From positions 124,001 to 188,000 of the forward strand of contig NZ_FPAY01000002.1 in assembly GCF_900116495.1 (NCBI RefSeq): a stretch of 64,000 nucleotides of DNA. Direction: 5' to 3'. The notes beneath the pieces are model-generated. The model was not told where the DNA came from. It saw only the letters and a list, made by a program, of their open reading frames with translations, and did not search any database. The first letter of the stretch is position 1. Every line of letters begins with the position of its first letter. The position numbers were made by a program, and so were the translations under genes. Below, piece after piece: positions 1 through 8,176 of this stretch. This DNA comes from Arthrobacter sp. ov118 (GTDB lineage Bacteria > Actinomycetota > Actinomycetes > Actinomycetales > Micrococcaceae).

Positions 1-114
1 GAAGACATGCCCTTCGGTCCGGACGAGGCCAGGAGCTACGTCCGCCGGATCGCCGAGCTCGCCGCGGAAGTCGACCCCGCCACCAGGTCCGGGCTGTACG
101 TCTGGACGTCCTGA
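1..114 (+). CDS. C-terminal end of an unrecognised protein (5' part outside window)
   Basis: An open frame enters at base 1 and stops at TGA 112-114, giving 37 residues that end in LYVWTS. Codon use is typical GC-rich third position, so it looks like a real gene end. The fragment is a short amphipathic helix plus a strand and I do not recognise a family from it. It lies 230 nt upstream of rpsP on the same strand; the gap contains a promoter-like element, so it is probably a separate transcription unit. Confidence 0.6.
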   Translation, partial: EDMPFGPDEARSYVRRIAELAAEVDPATRSGLYVWTS

Positions 115-181
115 CCGGACGTCCGATCGGGACCGACGGCCCCGCCCGGGCCGGGCGTTCCTGCGCCGGGACCGTGTCAAG

Positions 182-210
182 TCGAAATCTTGCCGGTGAT
201 CTGGCACAAT
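182..210 (+). promoter_or_regulatory. Possible promoter of the rpsP operon
   Basis: TCGAAA (182-187) and CACAAT (205-210) are separated by 17 nt. The -10-like hexamer is preceded by TGG. The match to sigma-A consensus is modest, but the position about 135 nt upstream of the rpsP start in an otherwise empty 230-nt gap fits a ribosomal-protein leader. Inference only. Confidence 0.3.
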
Positions 211-344
211 GAACAGGTACTTGATCTGCGTGGCCCCTCTCTCCGCGTCCGGATCTTGTCCTTTAGAACCCCCTAGTATGGCCCGCCCCACGGGTGCAGA
301 ACGCCGGGCTCGACCCCGTTTCAGAAACAGGAGTGACCACAAAA

Positions 345-770
345 GTGGCCGTAAAGATTCGCCTTAAGCGCTTCGGTAAGATGCGCGCACCGTACTACCG
401 CATCGTCGTCATGGACTCACGCTCCAAGCGTGATGGCCGTGCCATCGAAGAGATCGGCAAGTACCACCCGACCGAAGAGCCCTCGTACATCGAGGTCGAA
501 TCGGACCGTGCCCAGTACTGGCTCGGCGTCGGCGCACAGCCGTCCGAGCAGGTTGCCGCGATCCTCAAGATCACCGGCGACTGGCAGAAGTTCAAGGGTC
601 TCCCCGGCCAGGAGGGCACCTTGAAGACCAAGGCCCCCAAGGCTGCCTTCGTTACCCCGGAAAAGGGTTCCGTGATCATCCCGGAAGCCATCACCAAGAA
701 GGCTAAGAAGGACGAAGCTGCCGAGGCTCCCGCCGACGCCGCCGACGCAGAGACCACCGAGGCTGAGTAA
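345..770 (+). CDS. rpsP: 30S ribosomal protein S16
   Basis: Component of the small ribosomal subunit body, needed for 30S assembly. The N-terminus VAVKIRLKRFGKMRAPYYRI is the classic S16 signature, followed by the conserved GRAIEEIGKYHP segment. The product is 141 residues; S16 cores are about 80-90 residues, and the excess is a Lys- then Ala/Glu-rich acidic tail that is usual in actinobacteria. I chose GTG 345 because the S16 fold starts there and AGGAG (329-333) lies 11 nt upstream; a GTG at 333 overlaps that ribosome site. It is followed after 1 nt by khpA, so the two are probably co-translated. Confidence 0.97.
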   Translation: MAVKIRLKRFGKMRAPYYRIVVMDSRSKRDGRAIEEIGKYHPTEEPSYIEVESDRAQYWLGVGAQPSEQVAAILKITGDWQKFKGLPGQEGTLKTKAPKAAFVTPEKGSVIIPEAITKKAKKDEAAEAPADAADAETTEAE

Positions 771-771
771 A

Positions 772-1014
772 TTGCTGGCAGAAGCGCTCGAACACCTGGT
801 CCGAGGGATTGTTGACAGCCCCGAGGACGTCAAGGTCAGTGCGAAGAACAACCGCCGCGGGGAAACCCTCGAGGTGCGCGTTCATCAGGACGACCTCGGA
901 CGGGTGATCGGCCGGCAGGGCCGGACCGCACGCGCATTGCGCACTGTGGTTGCGGCGCTGGCGGACGGTGAGCCGGTCAGGGTCGACGTCGTCGACACGG
1001 ACCGCCGCCGCTAA
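772..1014 (+). CDS. khpA: KH-domain RNA-binding protein KhpA
   Basis: Small (80 aa) single KH-domain protein. In other Gram-positive bacteria KhpA pairs with KhpB and binds many RNAs, affecting cell size and translation. The GxxG nucleic-acid loop is visible as GRQG within VIGRQGRTARAL, and the protein ends in the usual VDVVDTDRRR. The start is TTG 772, 1 nt after the rpsP stop; no other in-frame start fits the family N-terminus, so translation is likely coupled to rpsP. A hairpin follows before rimM. Confidence 0.93.
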   Translation: MLAEALEHLVRGIVDSPEDVKVSAKNNRRGETLEVRVHQDDLGRVIGRQGRTARALRTVVAALADGEPVRVDVVDTDRRR

Positions 1015-1040
1015 CGCGTTCAGCATTACTTGTCTTAAAA

Positions 1041-1076
1041 GGCCGGCCCCTTCACCAGATGGTGGAGGGGCCGGTC
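1041..1076 (+). terminator. Strong hairpin between khpA and rimM
   Basis: Arms 1043-1056 and 1061-1074 pair over 14 bp with one G-U wobble around the loop AGAT, and 1041-1042 extend the stem with 1075-1076. The tail is CTGCTTTC, not a T-run. It may partly terminate transcription or stabilise the upstream mRNA end, separating the rpsP-khpA segment from rimM-trmD. Confidence 0.55.
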
Positions 1077-1122
1077 TGCTTTCAGCCCCACTCCACACGA
1101 CCAACCCCGAACAGAGGACCAG

Positions 1123-1716
1123 ATGCAGCTCCAGGTGGCACGAATCGGCAAACCCCACGGCATCCGCGGCGAAGTGACCGTCCAGGTGCTGACCGATGCG
1201 CCCGGCGACCGTTTTGTCCCCGGCACGCGATTCATCGTGGAGCCCGCCTCCTCCGGCCCGCTGACGGTATTCAGCGCCCGCTGGAACAAGGACATCCTGC
1301 TGCTGGCGTTCGAGGAAATCGAGACCCGCAATGACGCCGAGACACTCCGCGGCGCCAAGTTGTTCATCGAGACCGAAGATATCGACGAGGACGACGACGA
1401 AGGCTGGTACGAGCACGAGCTCGTGGGCCTGGACGTCCGCGTGGGCGACGCTGTGGTCGGTAAGGTCTCGGCGCTGCACACGATGCCGGTCCAGGACCTG
1501 CTGGTGGTCACCACGGACGAGGGCAACGAAGTCCTTGTCCCCTTCGTGGAGCAGATCGTGCCCGAGGTCAACGTCGGTGAGAAATACGTCCTGGTCACCC
1601 CGCCGCCCGGGCTCTTTGAGGTCAACACCGACGAGGCCGCTGAATCGCCGGCCGCCGAACTGCAGGGTACTGACAAGCAGGGACCCGAAGGTGCCGGCGC
1701 GGGGAGCAACGCGTAG
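1123..1716 (+). CDS. rimM: Ribosome maturation factor RimM
   Basis: Assists 30S head assembly by binding S19. The N-terminal RimM barrel begins MQLQVARIGKPHGIRGEV, containing the GKPHGIRGE signature. The PRC-like C-terminal domain includes the segment around LVVTTDEGNEVLVPFVEQIV. The length of 197 aa is slightly above the family norm because of a Glu/Gly-rich tail. The stop TAG (1714-1716) directly abuts the trmD ATG, the classical rimM-trmD arrangement, so the two are translated from one message. Confidence 0.96.
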   Translation: MQLQVARIGKPHGIRGEVTVQVLTDAPGDRFVPGTRFIVEPASSGPLTVFSARWNKDILLLAFEEIETRNDAETLRGAKLFIETEDIDEDDDEGWYEHELVGLDVRVGDAVVGKVSALHTMPVQDLLVVTTDEGNEVLVPFVEQIVPEVNVGEKYVLVTPPPGLFEVNTDEAAESPAAELQGTDKQGPEGAGAGSNA

Positions 1717-2529
1717 ATGAGAATCGACGTCGTCAGCATCTTTCCGGAGTATCTGGCCCCGCTGGAACTGTCCTTGATCGGCAAGGCCCGTCAGGACGGG
1801 CTGCTGGACCTGCAGGTCCACGACCTGCGTGCGTTTACGACGGACCGGCACCGGACCGTCGATGACACCCCCTACGGCGGCGGGGCCGGCATGGTCATGA
1901 AGCCGGAGCCCTGGGCCCAGGCGCTCACGGCGGTCGCGGCTGCGCGCCCCGTGGGTGCCGCCGTTCCCGGATCCGCCGGCAAGCCGGTGCTGATCGTCCC
2001 GTCGCCGGCCGGAGAGCGGTTCACCCAGGCCATCGCGCATGAGCTCGCGGAGGAGGATCATCTGGTCTTCGCCTGCGGCCGCTACGAGGGCATCGATGAG
2101 CGGGTCCTGGAGTGGGCCGCGGACCACTTCACGGTGCGCCCCATGAGCCTGGGGGACTACGTCCTCAACGGCGGCGAAGTCGCCGTGCTGGCCATGGTCG
2201 AGGCCGTCGGCCGGCTGCTGCCCGGCGTCGTCGGCAACCCCGAATCCCTCGTGGAGGAGTCCCACTCGGACGGGCTGCTCGAGTATCCGGTGTACACGAA
2301 GCCCTCCAGCTGGCGGGACCGGGACGTCCCGGCGGTGCTGCTGAGCGGCAACCACGGCAAGATTGCCCAGTGGCGCCGGCACGAGCAGTACCGGCGCACC
2401 GCGGAGCGCCGCCCCGACCTCCTTGACGAGTTCGACGCCGGCGCGCTGCCCCGCGCGGACCGTACGGCGTTCGCTGACCTCGGCTACGACGTCGTCGACG
2501 GGCACCTCTTGCGCCGCCCGGACGCCTAG
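1717..2529 (+). CDS. trmD: tRNA (guanine37-N1)-methyltransferase TrmD
   Basis: Methylates G37 next to the anticodon using S-adenosylmethionine, which prevents +1 frameshifting. The trefoil-knot SPOUT motifs are visible: CGRYEGIDERV (about residues 119-129) and SLGDYVLNGGE (about 143-153). The length of 270 aa is normal. It starts at ATG 1717 immediately after the rimM stop. A 250-nt gap with its own possible promoter elements separates it from rplS. Confidence 0.97.
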   Translation: MRIDVVSIFPEYLAPLELSLIGKARQDGLLDLQVHDLRAFTTDRHRTVDDTPYGGGAGMVMKPEPWAQALTAVAAARPVGAAVPGSAGKPVLIVPSPAGERFTQAIAHELAEEDHLVFACGRYEGIDERVLEWAADHFTVRPMSLGDYVLNGGEVAVLAMVEAVGRLLPGVVGNPESLVEESHSDGLLEYPVYTKPSSWRDRDVPAVLLSGNHGKIAQWRRHEQYRRTAERRPDLLDEFDAGALPRADRTAFADLGYDVVDGHLLRRPDA

Positions 2530-2779
2530 CCGCTCCGCAGCCGAAAGGTCCTGGTTGGTTTGTTCTGGTTGATTGTGGCAAAATTAGTCCTTGTGCCTGC
2601 TGGGTTGCGAACCTGCCACAGGGGGAGCGCTACCAACAGCCCGGCACCCCGGCCCCGTCTAGTCCTGACAGGGCCGGATTGACAAACTTTCGGCGGAAAT
2701 TTCCGGGCGGCGCCTGCCCCCGGGCTTGGCCGCCGTAACCCAAAGTGAGTGACCTGTGGCGTTCACCAGGAGTGGATCA
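2530..2779 (+). other. Leader region of rplS
   Basis: 250 nt without a gene. A consensus -35-like TTGACA lies at 2679-2684 but no good -10 follows at 17 nt. A second candidate pair is TTGTTC (2560-2565) and ATTAGT (2583-2588), 17 nt apart. A short self-complementary GGAAATTTCC lies near 2695-2704. I see no coding signal. A separate rplS promoter is likely, but I cannot place its start. Confidence 0.4.
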
Positions 2780-3139
2780 ATGCATATCCTCGATTCCGTA
2801 GACGCAGCCTCGCTGCGCAGCGATGTTCCCGAGTTCCGCGCGGGTGACACCATCAAGGTTCACGTGAACATCATCGAAGGCAAGAACTCCCGCGTCCAGG
2901 TCTTCCAGGGCTTCGTCCTGGGCCGCCAGGGCGATGGCGTCCGCGAAACCTTCACCGTCCGCAAGGTTTCCTTCGGTGTGGGCGTGGAGCGTACCTTCCC
3001 GGTGCACTCCCCGATCATCGACAAGATCGAGCTCGTCTCCAAGGGTGACGTGCGCCGCGCCAAGCTTTACTACATGCGTGCACTGCGTGGTAAGGCCGCG
3101 AAGATCAAGGAAAAGCGCGACTTCCAGACCGCCAAGTAA
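2780..3139 (+). CDS. rplS: 50S ribosomal protein L19
   Basis: Large-subunit protein at the 30S-50S interface. The 119-residue product has the L19 core FRAGDTIKVHVNIIEG, FQGFVLGRQG and VRRAKLYYMRALRGKAAKI. The start ATG 2780 is chosen because AGGAG (2768-2772) lies 7 nt upstream and the family begins MHILDSVD here; an upstream in-frame GTG at 2756 lacks support. Two signal peptidase genes follow after 129 nt. Confidence 0.97.
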   Translation: MHILDSVDAASLRSDVPEFRAGDTIKVHVNIIEGKNSRVQVFQGFVLGRQGDGVRETFTVRKVSFGVGVERTFPVHSPIIDKIELVSKGDVRRAKLYYMRALRGKAAKIKEKRDFQTAK

Positions 3140-3268
3140 GCCTTCCAGACTTTCACAAAGGCTTTCACCGCGGGCCCACGGACCGTACCCGGTGCGTCAG
3201 CTAGTGCGGCGCCGGAGCTATCCGCAACAGCGCCAATCAGTTCACCACAGCGCCAAGGGATACGGAAC

Positions 3269-3949
3269 ATGGATCAGCCAAAACGCCAGCCCAGGAACCC
3301 GGGCTGGCGTTTTGCGTTGCTGGCCGTTGTGCTTGCGGTGGCCATCAGCGCCGTGGTCCGCTCGCTGTGGGTGGACATCTACTACATCCCGTCCGCCTCC
3401 ATGGAGCCGCTCCTGCTCACGGGGGACCGGATCCTCGTGGCACGGACCGCCGTCGAGCCCGCATCCCTGAGCCGGGGTGATGTCGTGGTCTTCGACGGCC
3501 GCGGCTCCTTCGCCCCGCTGAACAGCGGGAAGGGACCCGTGGTGGACGCCCTCGCCGACGCCGGACACTGGCTGGGCCTTGCGGGCAGCGACACCACGTA
3601 CGTCAAGCGAGTCATCGGACTGCCCGGAGACCGGGTGGTGTGTTGCGACGCCGGCGGCCGGCTCACAGTCAACGGCCAGCAAATTGCGGAACCCTATCTG
3701 TATCCCGGGGACACCCCGAGCGAAACGAAATTCAGTGTTGAGGTGCCGGCGGGGCGGCTATGGCTCATGGGGGACCACCGTTCGGCGTCGGCCGATTCGA
3801 GGAGCCTCCTCGGCGCCCCGGGCGGCGGCATGGTGCCGCTGGAACGCGTCATCGGCCGGCCGGTACAGATCATCTGGCCGCTTGATAGATTTGCAGCAGT
3901 AGCGCGGCCCGAACAGGCCGCGGCAACGACGACGACGAACGGACAGTAG
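3269..3949 (+). CDS. lepB: Signal peptidase I (first copy)
   Basis: Membrane Ser/Lys protease that removes signal peptides from exported proteins. One N-terminal membrane segment (about residues 12-31) is followed by the catalytic serine S44 in PSASMEP and the lysine general base K113 in YVKRVIGLPGD. The box E motif GDHRSASADSR is present. It has 226 residues. The stop directly abuts a second lepB. The two share the near-identical catalytic stretch around VKRVIGLPGD and VVCCDAGG, so they look like an old tandem duplication. Confidence 0.95.
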   Translation: MDQPKRQPRNPGWRFALLAVVLAVAISAVVRSLWVDIYYIPSASMEPLLLTGDRILVARTAVEPASLSRGDVVVFDGRGSFAPLNSGKGPVVDALADAGHWLGLAGSDTTYVKRVIGLPGDRVVCCDAGGRLTVNGQQIAEPYLYPGDTPSETKFSVEVPAGRLWLMGDHRSASADSRSLLGAPGGGMVPLERVIGRPVQIIWPLDRFAAVARPEQAAATTTTNGQ

Positions 3950-5023
3950 ATGCCCGAGCCAGAACCGCGCATTCCTGATCCACAGGGCCAGGACCTGCCG
4001 CGGGTTACCTCCTCGGCAATCCCCGACGAGCAACAGGCCGGACTCCCGACCACCCGGCTGCCGCAGGCGCGGGTCGCGGGCGAAAGTGCCGCGGATGCGG
4101 GTCCAGGTGCTCGCGCGGGTGCGGGTGCTAGTACAGGCGCTGGTGCTGGTGCGGGGCGGGTTGCTGGGGCTGTTGACGGTACGGCAGCCACGGCGCCGGT
4201 GTCGCAGGGCGAAAAATCCGGAGCGCCGGTCGCTGACCGGTCGAGCGCTGACCGGTCGAGCGCCGAGCCGGCGGGCCCGCGGCCCGCGGGTCCCGCCCAC
4301 GCTGGCGCGTCCTCCCGCCGGGCCAAAAAGGCCAAGGCCCGCGAGGGACGCAGCCCGCTCTTTCTGTGGCTGAAGGAAGTCGCCACCGTCGTGATCGTTG
4401 CGGTTGTGCTGTCCTTCCTGATCAAGACCTTCCTGTTCCGGGCCTTCTACATCCCGTCCGAATCCATGGTCAGCACCCTAGATGTGAACGACCGCATCTT
4501 CGTCAACCTCCTCGTGCCCGAGCCCATGGCGCTCCAGCGCGGCGACGTCGTGGTGTTCAAGGACAGCCAGGGCTGGCTCGCCCCGGCCGCGCCGAAGACC
4601 AAGGGGCCGTTCACGTCGGTACAGGACGGGCTGACGTTCGTCGGCCTGCTCCCGGACAACTCCGAACAGCACCTGGTCAAACGCGTCATCGGGCTCCCCG
4701 GCGATCACGTGGTCTGCTGCGACGCCGGTGGACAGCTCACCGTCAACGGCGCGCCGCTGGACGAGAAGTACGTCAACCCCGCAGAAATCCCCCAAGTCCG
4801 CGACTTCGACGTCGTGGTCCCGGCGGGCAAGGTCTGGGTCATGGGTGATAACCGGAACCACTCCGCGGATTCGCGCGCCCATATGGACACCAACGGCGGC
4901 TTCGTCAACGAATCCGACATTGAAGGCAAGGCCGCCGTCATCGCCTGGCCGCTGAACCGGATCTCGGCCCTGGACAACTATCCGGACGTCTTCCGCAGCG
5001 TGCCGGCCCCGGAAGGAAAGTAA
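3950..5023 (+). CDS. lepB: Signal peptidase I (second copy, long N-terminus)
   Basis: The second S26 signal peptidase in tandem, 357 residues. The catalytic S172 lies in IPSESMVST and the base K244 in LVKRVIGLPGD; box E is GDNRNHSADSR. The transmembrane helix is at about residues 142-160. Before it lies a cytoplasmic extension of about 130 residues rich in Ala, Gly and Pro. Within it a 15-nt direct repeat (4231-4245 and 4246-4260) gives a DRSSA repeat. The tail is probably disordered. It is 0 nt from the first copy and 10 nt from rnhB, so all three form one operon. Confidence 0.95.
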   Translation: MPEPEPRIPDPQGQDLPRVTSSAIPDEQQAGLPTTRLPQARVAGESAADAGPGARAGAGASTGAGAGAGRVAGAVDGTAATAPVSQGEKSGAPVADRSSADRSSAEPAGPRPAGPAHAGASSRRAKKAKAREGRSPLFLWLKEVATVVIVAVVLSFLIKTFLFRAFYIPSESMVSTLDVNDRIFVNLLVPEPMALQRGDVVVFKDSQGWLAPAAPKTKGPFTSVQDGLTFVGLLPDNSEQHLVKRVIGLPGDHVVCCDAGGQLTVNGAPLDEKYVNPAEIPQVRDFDVVVPAGKVWVMGDNRNHSADSRAHMDTNGGFVNESDIEGKAAVIAWPLNRISALDNYPDVFRSVPAPEGK

Positions 5024-5033
5024 GCCGACCGCC

Positions 5034-5699
5034 ATGTCCATTGCCCCCACCCTCGACTACGAACGCCGCTTCCGCGGCTCCGGCGCCCGGCTGCTCGCGG
5101 GCATCGACGAGGTCGGCCGCGGCGCCCTCGCCGGCCCTGTCAGCGTGGGGATCGCCGTCGTGGACCTGGAGCGACCGAAGCTCCTGGCCGACGTCCGGGA
5201 CAGCAAGCTGCTCAAGGTCGGGGACCGGGAGCGGCTGGTGCCCGTCGTCCAGCACTGGAGCGTCGCCTCCGCCGTCGGGCACGCGTCCGCGAAGGAGATC
5301 GACGACCTCGGAATCATCGCCGCGCTCCGGCTGGCCGGCAACCGGGCCTGGTTCGCCGTCCTGGCCGCCGGCGTCCGGCCCGAGGTGGTCCTGCTGGACG
5401 GCAGCCACAACTGGCTCTCGCCGGATCTGCAGCCCTCGCTGTTCGACGACGCTCCCGCCGAACCCGGCTGCGACGCCCCGGTGCACACCCTGGTGAAGGC
5501 CGACATGCAGTGCCTCAGTGTCGCCGCGGCCAGCATTATCGCGAAGGTCGAGCGCGACCGGATGATGTGCGAGCTGCACAACGAATACCCGGTCTACGGC
5601 TGGGACGTGAACAAGGGCTACGGTACCGCCACACACAAGGAAGCCCTCCGCGCTGCCGGTCCCTCGCCGTACCACCGGGTCAGCTGGCAGCTGCTCTAA
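5034..5699 (+). CDS. rnhB: Ribonuclease HII
   Basis: Cuts RNA of RNA-DNA hybrids and single ribonucleotides in DNA. The catalytic motif GIDEVGRGALAGPV (about residues 23-36) gives the D-E pair. LLDGSHNWL and VKADMQCLSVAAASIIAKV carry the remaining conserved acidic and Lys residues. The 221-residue length is normal. It lies 10 nt behind lepB in the usual actinobacterial order before DUF2469 and yraN. Confidence 0.96.
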   Translation: MSIAPTLDYERRFRGSGARLLAGIDEVGRGALAGPVSVGIAVVDLERPKLLADVRDSKLLKVGDRERLVPVVQHWSVASAVGHASAKEIDDLGIIAALRLAGNRAWFAVLAAGVRPEVVLLDGSHNWLSPDLQPSLFDDAPAEPGCDAPVHTLVKADMQCLSVAAASIIAKVERDRMMCELHNEYPVYGWDVNKGYGTATHKEALRAAGPSPYHRVSWQLL

Positions 5700-5761
5700 C
5701 CGGCGGGTGCCCCCGCCGTCGTGTGGCGCGCGGGCGGCACCGGATGGTGCAAGATGGAACC

Positions 5762-6088
5762 ATGAGTGCCGAGGACCTTGAAAACTATGAGACCGACATG
5801 GAGCTGCAGCTCTACCGCGAGTACCGTGACGTCGTCGGGCTGTTCAGCTATGTGGTCGAGACCGAGCGGCGTTTCTACCTTGCCAACCATGTGGATCTGC
5901 AGGCCCGCAGTGCCGACGGCGAAGTCTATTTCGACCTGACCCTGCAGGACGCTTGGGTGTGGGACGTGTACCGCTCCGCCCGCTTCGTCAAGAGCGTCCG
6001 CGTCATCACGTTCAAGGACGTCAACGTCGAGGAACTGCCGCGCAGCGAGGAGCTGGCCCTGCCCAAGGTCGAGGACCTGGGCAACTGA
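5762..6088 (+). CDS. DUF2469 family protein
   Basis: A 108-residue conserved actinobacterial protein that begins MSAEDLENYETDMELQLYRE. It is acidic and partly helical, with no catalytic motif that I recognise. The family is almost always found between rnhB and yraN, as here, but its function is unknown. The start ATG 5762 gives the family N-terminus; the ribosome site is weak. Confidence 0.9.
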   Translation: MSAEDLENYETDMELQLYREYRDVVGLFSYVVETERRFYLANHVDLQARSADGEVYFDLTLQDAWVWDVYRSARFVKSVRVITFKDVNVEELPRSEELALPKVEDLGN

Positions 6089-6147
6089 TCCTTCGCGGCG
6101 GCCGGACCCCGGTTCCGCCACTTGTCCTCCACAGGGGCCCGGCGATC

Positions 6148-6210
6148 GGGTTGTCCACATAGCCCAAGTGGGTCCTGTGTCCGCCACGGGCGGCGCTGCA
6201 CGCTGGAGGC
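6148..6210 (+). promoter_or_regulatory. Three-block regulatory region of the yraN-comM-dprA operon
   Basis: The 16-nt block GGGTTGTCCACATAGC (6148-6163) is followed by GGGTC (6170-6174), CTGCA (6196-6200) and GCTGGAGG (6202-6209), then the yraN ATG. The same blocks in the same order occur upstream of the ssb gene at 55949-56010. TTGTCCACA resembles a DnaA box but stands alone here. A related TTGTCCTCCACAGG lies just upstream at 6122-6135. I infer a promoter or activator site shared by two DNA-processing loci. Confidence 0.45.
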
Positions 6211-6570
6211 ATGAGAGCTAAGGACGTGCTGGGCCGGCGCGGTGAGGAACTGGCGGCGTGCTACTTGGAAGCCCAGGGCATGCAGATTCTGGACCGCAAC
6301 TGGCGCTGTCCCGAAGGCGAGATCGACATCGTGGCGCTGGACGGCGACGCGCTGGTCATTGCGGAGGTGAAGACCCGGAAATCCCTTGCCTACGGACATC
6401 CGTTTGAGGCTGTGGGCGCGGAGAAACTGGGCCGGTTGCACCGTTTGGCGTCGGCGTGGTGCCGGGTGCAGGGGCTGCGAACGCCCGCGCCCTGCCGTGT
6501 GGACGTGGTTGCCGTGCTCGACGACGGCATCGGCGAGCCCGCCCTCGAACACCTTAAAGGGGTGGGCTAG
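6211..6570 (+). CDS. yraN: UPF0102 (YraN) nuclease-fold protein
   Basis: 119 residues of the YraN family, which has a Holliday-junction-resolvase-like endonuclease fold. The active-site pattern is visible as GEIDIVALDGD followed by LVIAEVKTRKS, the D...EVK signature. The biochemical role is unproven, although the gene is regularly linked to comM and dprA. Its TAG stop abuts the comM GTG, indicating one operon. The start ATG 6211 follows GGAGGC. Confidence 0.92.
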   Translation: MRAKDVLGRRGEELAACYLEAQGMQILDRNWRCPEGEIDIVALDGDALVIAEVKTRKSLAYGHPFEAVGAEKLGRLHRLASAWCRVQGLRTPAPCRVDVVAVLDDGIGEPALEHLKGVG

Positions 6571-8118
6571 GTGGCGCTGGGCCGGACGTACTCTATCGCC
6601 CTCGTGGGCCTCAAGGGCTACATCGTGGAGGTCGAGGCCGACATCGGCCAGACCCTGCCGGCGTTCGTGATTCTGGGTCTCCCGGACGCCTCGCTCAACG
6701 AGGCCAAGGAGCGCATCCGCTCCGCGGCGCAGAACTCCGGGATCCCGCTGAGCCGCCGGAAGATCACGGCCAACCTCATCCCGGCCTCGCTGCCCAAACG
6801 CGGCTCCGGCTTTGACCTCGCCATCGCCATGTCCGTCCTGCTCGCGGCCAACGACATCCGGCCCACGGGCCACACCGTCTTCATCGCCGAACTCGGACTG
6901 GACGGCCGGCTGCGGCCGGTGCGCGGCATCCTTCCTGCTGTGATGGCCGCGGTGCAGGCGGGCTATCCCGAGGTCGTCGTTGCCCGGGCCAACGTGGCCG
7001 AGGCCGCACTCGTTCCGGGCGCCAGGGTCCGGGGCTACGCGACGCTGGCCCGGCTGGCTTTCGACTGCGGCGCCGATCCGCAGGACCTGGCCCTCGACTT
7101 CGAACCCGAGCCGGAGGACCAGGAAGACCCCGGTGCCGGCGTCGTTCCCGCGCTGGCGCCGGACATGTGCGATGTCTCCGGCCAGGCTGCGGCCCGCAGG
7201 GCTTTGGAAGTGGCCGCCGCGGGCGCCCACCACCTCCTGCTGACGGGACCGCCCGGCGCCGGGAAGACCATGCTCGCCGAACGGCTGCCGGGCCTGCTGC
7301 CGGACCTGGGTGACACCGAGGCCATGGAGGTCACCGCGATCCGTTCCCTGTGTACGCTGCCTTCGGGCTCCGTGCAGCTGGTGCGCCGCCCGCCCTACGA
7401 AAACCCGCACCACACCGCCACGGCGGTGGCCATCATCGGCGGCGGGTCCGGGCTGCCGCGGCCCGGGGCGGCGTCCCGGGCGCACCGCGGTGTTCTCTTC
7501 CTCGACGAAGCCCCGGAATATGATCGCGGCGTCCTGGACGCGCTGCGGCAACCGCTCGAGAGCGGTGAAGTCGTGATCCACCGGTCGGCCGGGGCCGCCG
7601 CCTATCCCGCCCGCTTCCAGCTGGTCCTCGCGGCCAACCCCTGCCCCTGCGGCAAGGCAACAGGGAAAGGGGTGGACTGCATCTGCACCCCCACCATGCG
7701 CCGCCGGTACCAGGCCCGCATGTCCGGACCCCTGCTGGACAGGGTCGACATTCAGCTCGAAGTTGAACGGGTCTCGCTCGCAAGCTTCGGCCAGCCCGCG
7801 GCCGAGGAGGGATCCGCAACCATCGCGGCGAGGGTCCGCGCGGCCCGGGACCGTCAGCTGGAGCGGCTGCTGCCCTTCGGGATGGAAACGAACTCGCAGG
7901 TGCCAGGCCGCCTGCTGCGTGGAGCATTGCGGCTCAAGGCTCCCACCACTCGCATCCTGGACTACGCCCTGGAACGCAGCGCCCTGACGGCACGCGGCTA
8001 TGACCGTGTCCTGCGCCTCGCCTGGACCCTTGCGGACCTGTCCCTGCGTGACGTCCCGGACGGCGATGACGTAGGGCAGGCGCTGGGTCTGCGCCAGGCC
8101 GCGTCGGCCTCCCCGTGA
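6571..8118 (+). CDS. comM: YifB/ComM family AAA+ ATPase (Mg-chelatase-like)
   Basis: A hexameric helicase of the ComM family. In Vibrio and Haemophilus ComM drives branch migration during integration of transforming DNA. The order is a Lon-S16-like N-terminal domain (about 1-170), an AAA+ domain with Walker A GPPGAGKT (about 226-233) and Walker B GVLFLDEAPEY (about 306-316), a CPCG segment near 355, and a helical C-terminus. The 515-residue length is normal. It starts at GTG 6571 with no gap after yraN. Confidence 0.95.
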   Translation: MALGRTYSIALVGLKGYIVEVEADIGQTLPAFVILGLPDASLNEAKERIRSAAQNSGIPLSRRKITANLIPASLPKRGSGFDLAIAMSVLLAANDIRPTGHTVFIAELGLDGRLRPVRGILPAVMAAVQAGYPEVVVARANVAEAALVPGARVRGYATLARLAFDCGADPQDLALDFEPEPEDQEDPGAGVVPALAPDMCDVSGQAAARRALEVAAAGAHHLLLTGPPGAGKTMLAERLPGLLPDLGDTEAMEVTAIRSLCTLPSGSVQLVRRPPYENPHHTATAVAIIGGGSGLPRPGAASRAHRGVLFLDEAPEYDRGVLDALRQPLESGEVVIHRSAGAAAYPARFQLVLAANPCPCGKATGKGVDCICTPTMRRRYQARMSGPLLDRVDIQLEVERVSLASFGQPAAEEGSATIAARVRAARDRQLERLLPFGMETNSQVPGRLLRGALRLKAPTTRILDYALERSALTARGYDRVLRLAWTLADLSLRDVPDGDDVGQALGLRQAASASP

Positions 8119-8176
8119 GCCGGATGGCCCAGATTCCCAACTCCAGACCAACGCAAGCCAAGCCGAAGGAACCACC

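Noticed and set aside
703..2505. Long minus-strand open frame opposite rpsP-trmD
   Set aside because: It is the complement of rimM and trmD, whose motifs are unmistakable. Long antisense frames arise from GC-rich third positions.
6148..6163. DnaA box or chromosome origin
   Set aside because: TTGTCCACA resembles a DnaA box, but only single copies occur here and before ssb, with no dnaA, dnaN or AT-rich unwinding region.
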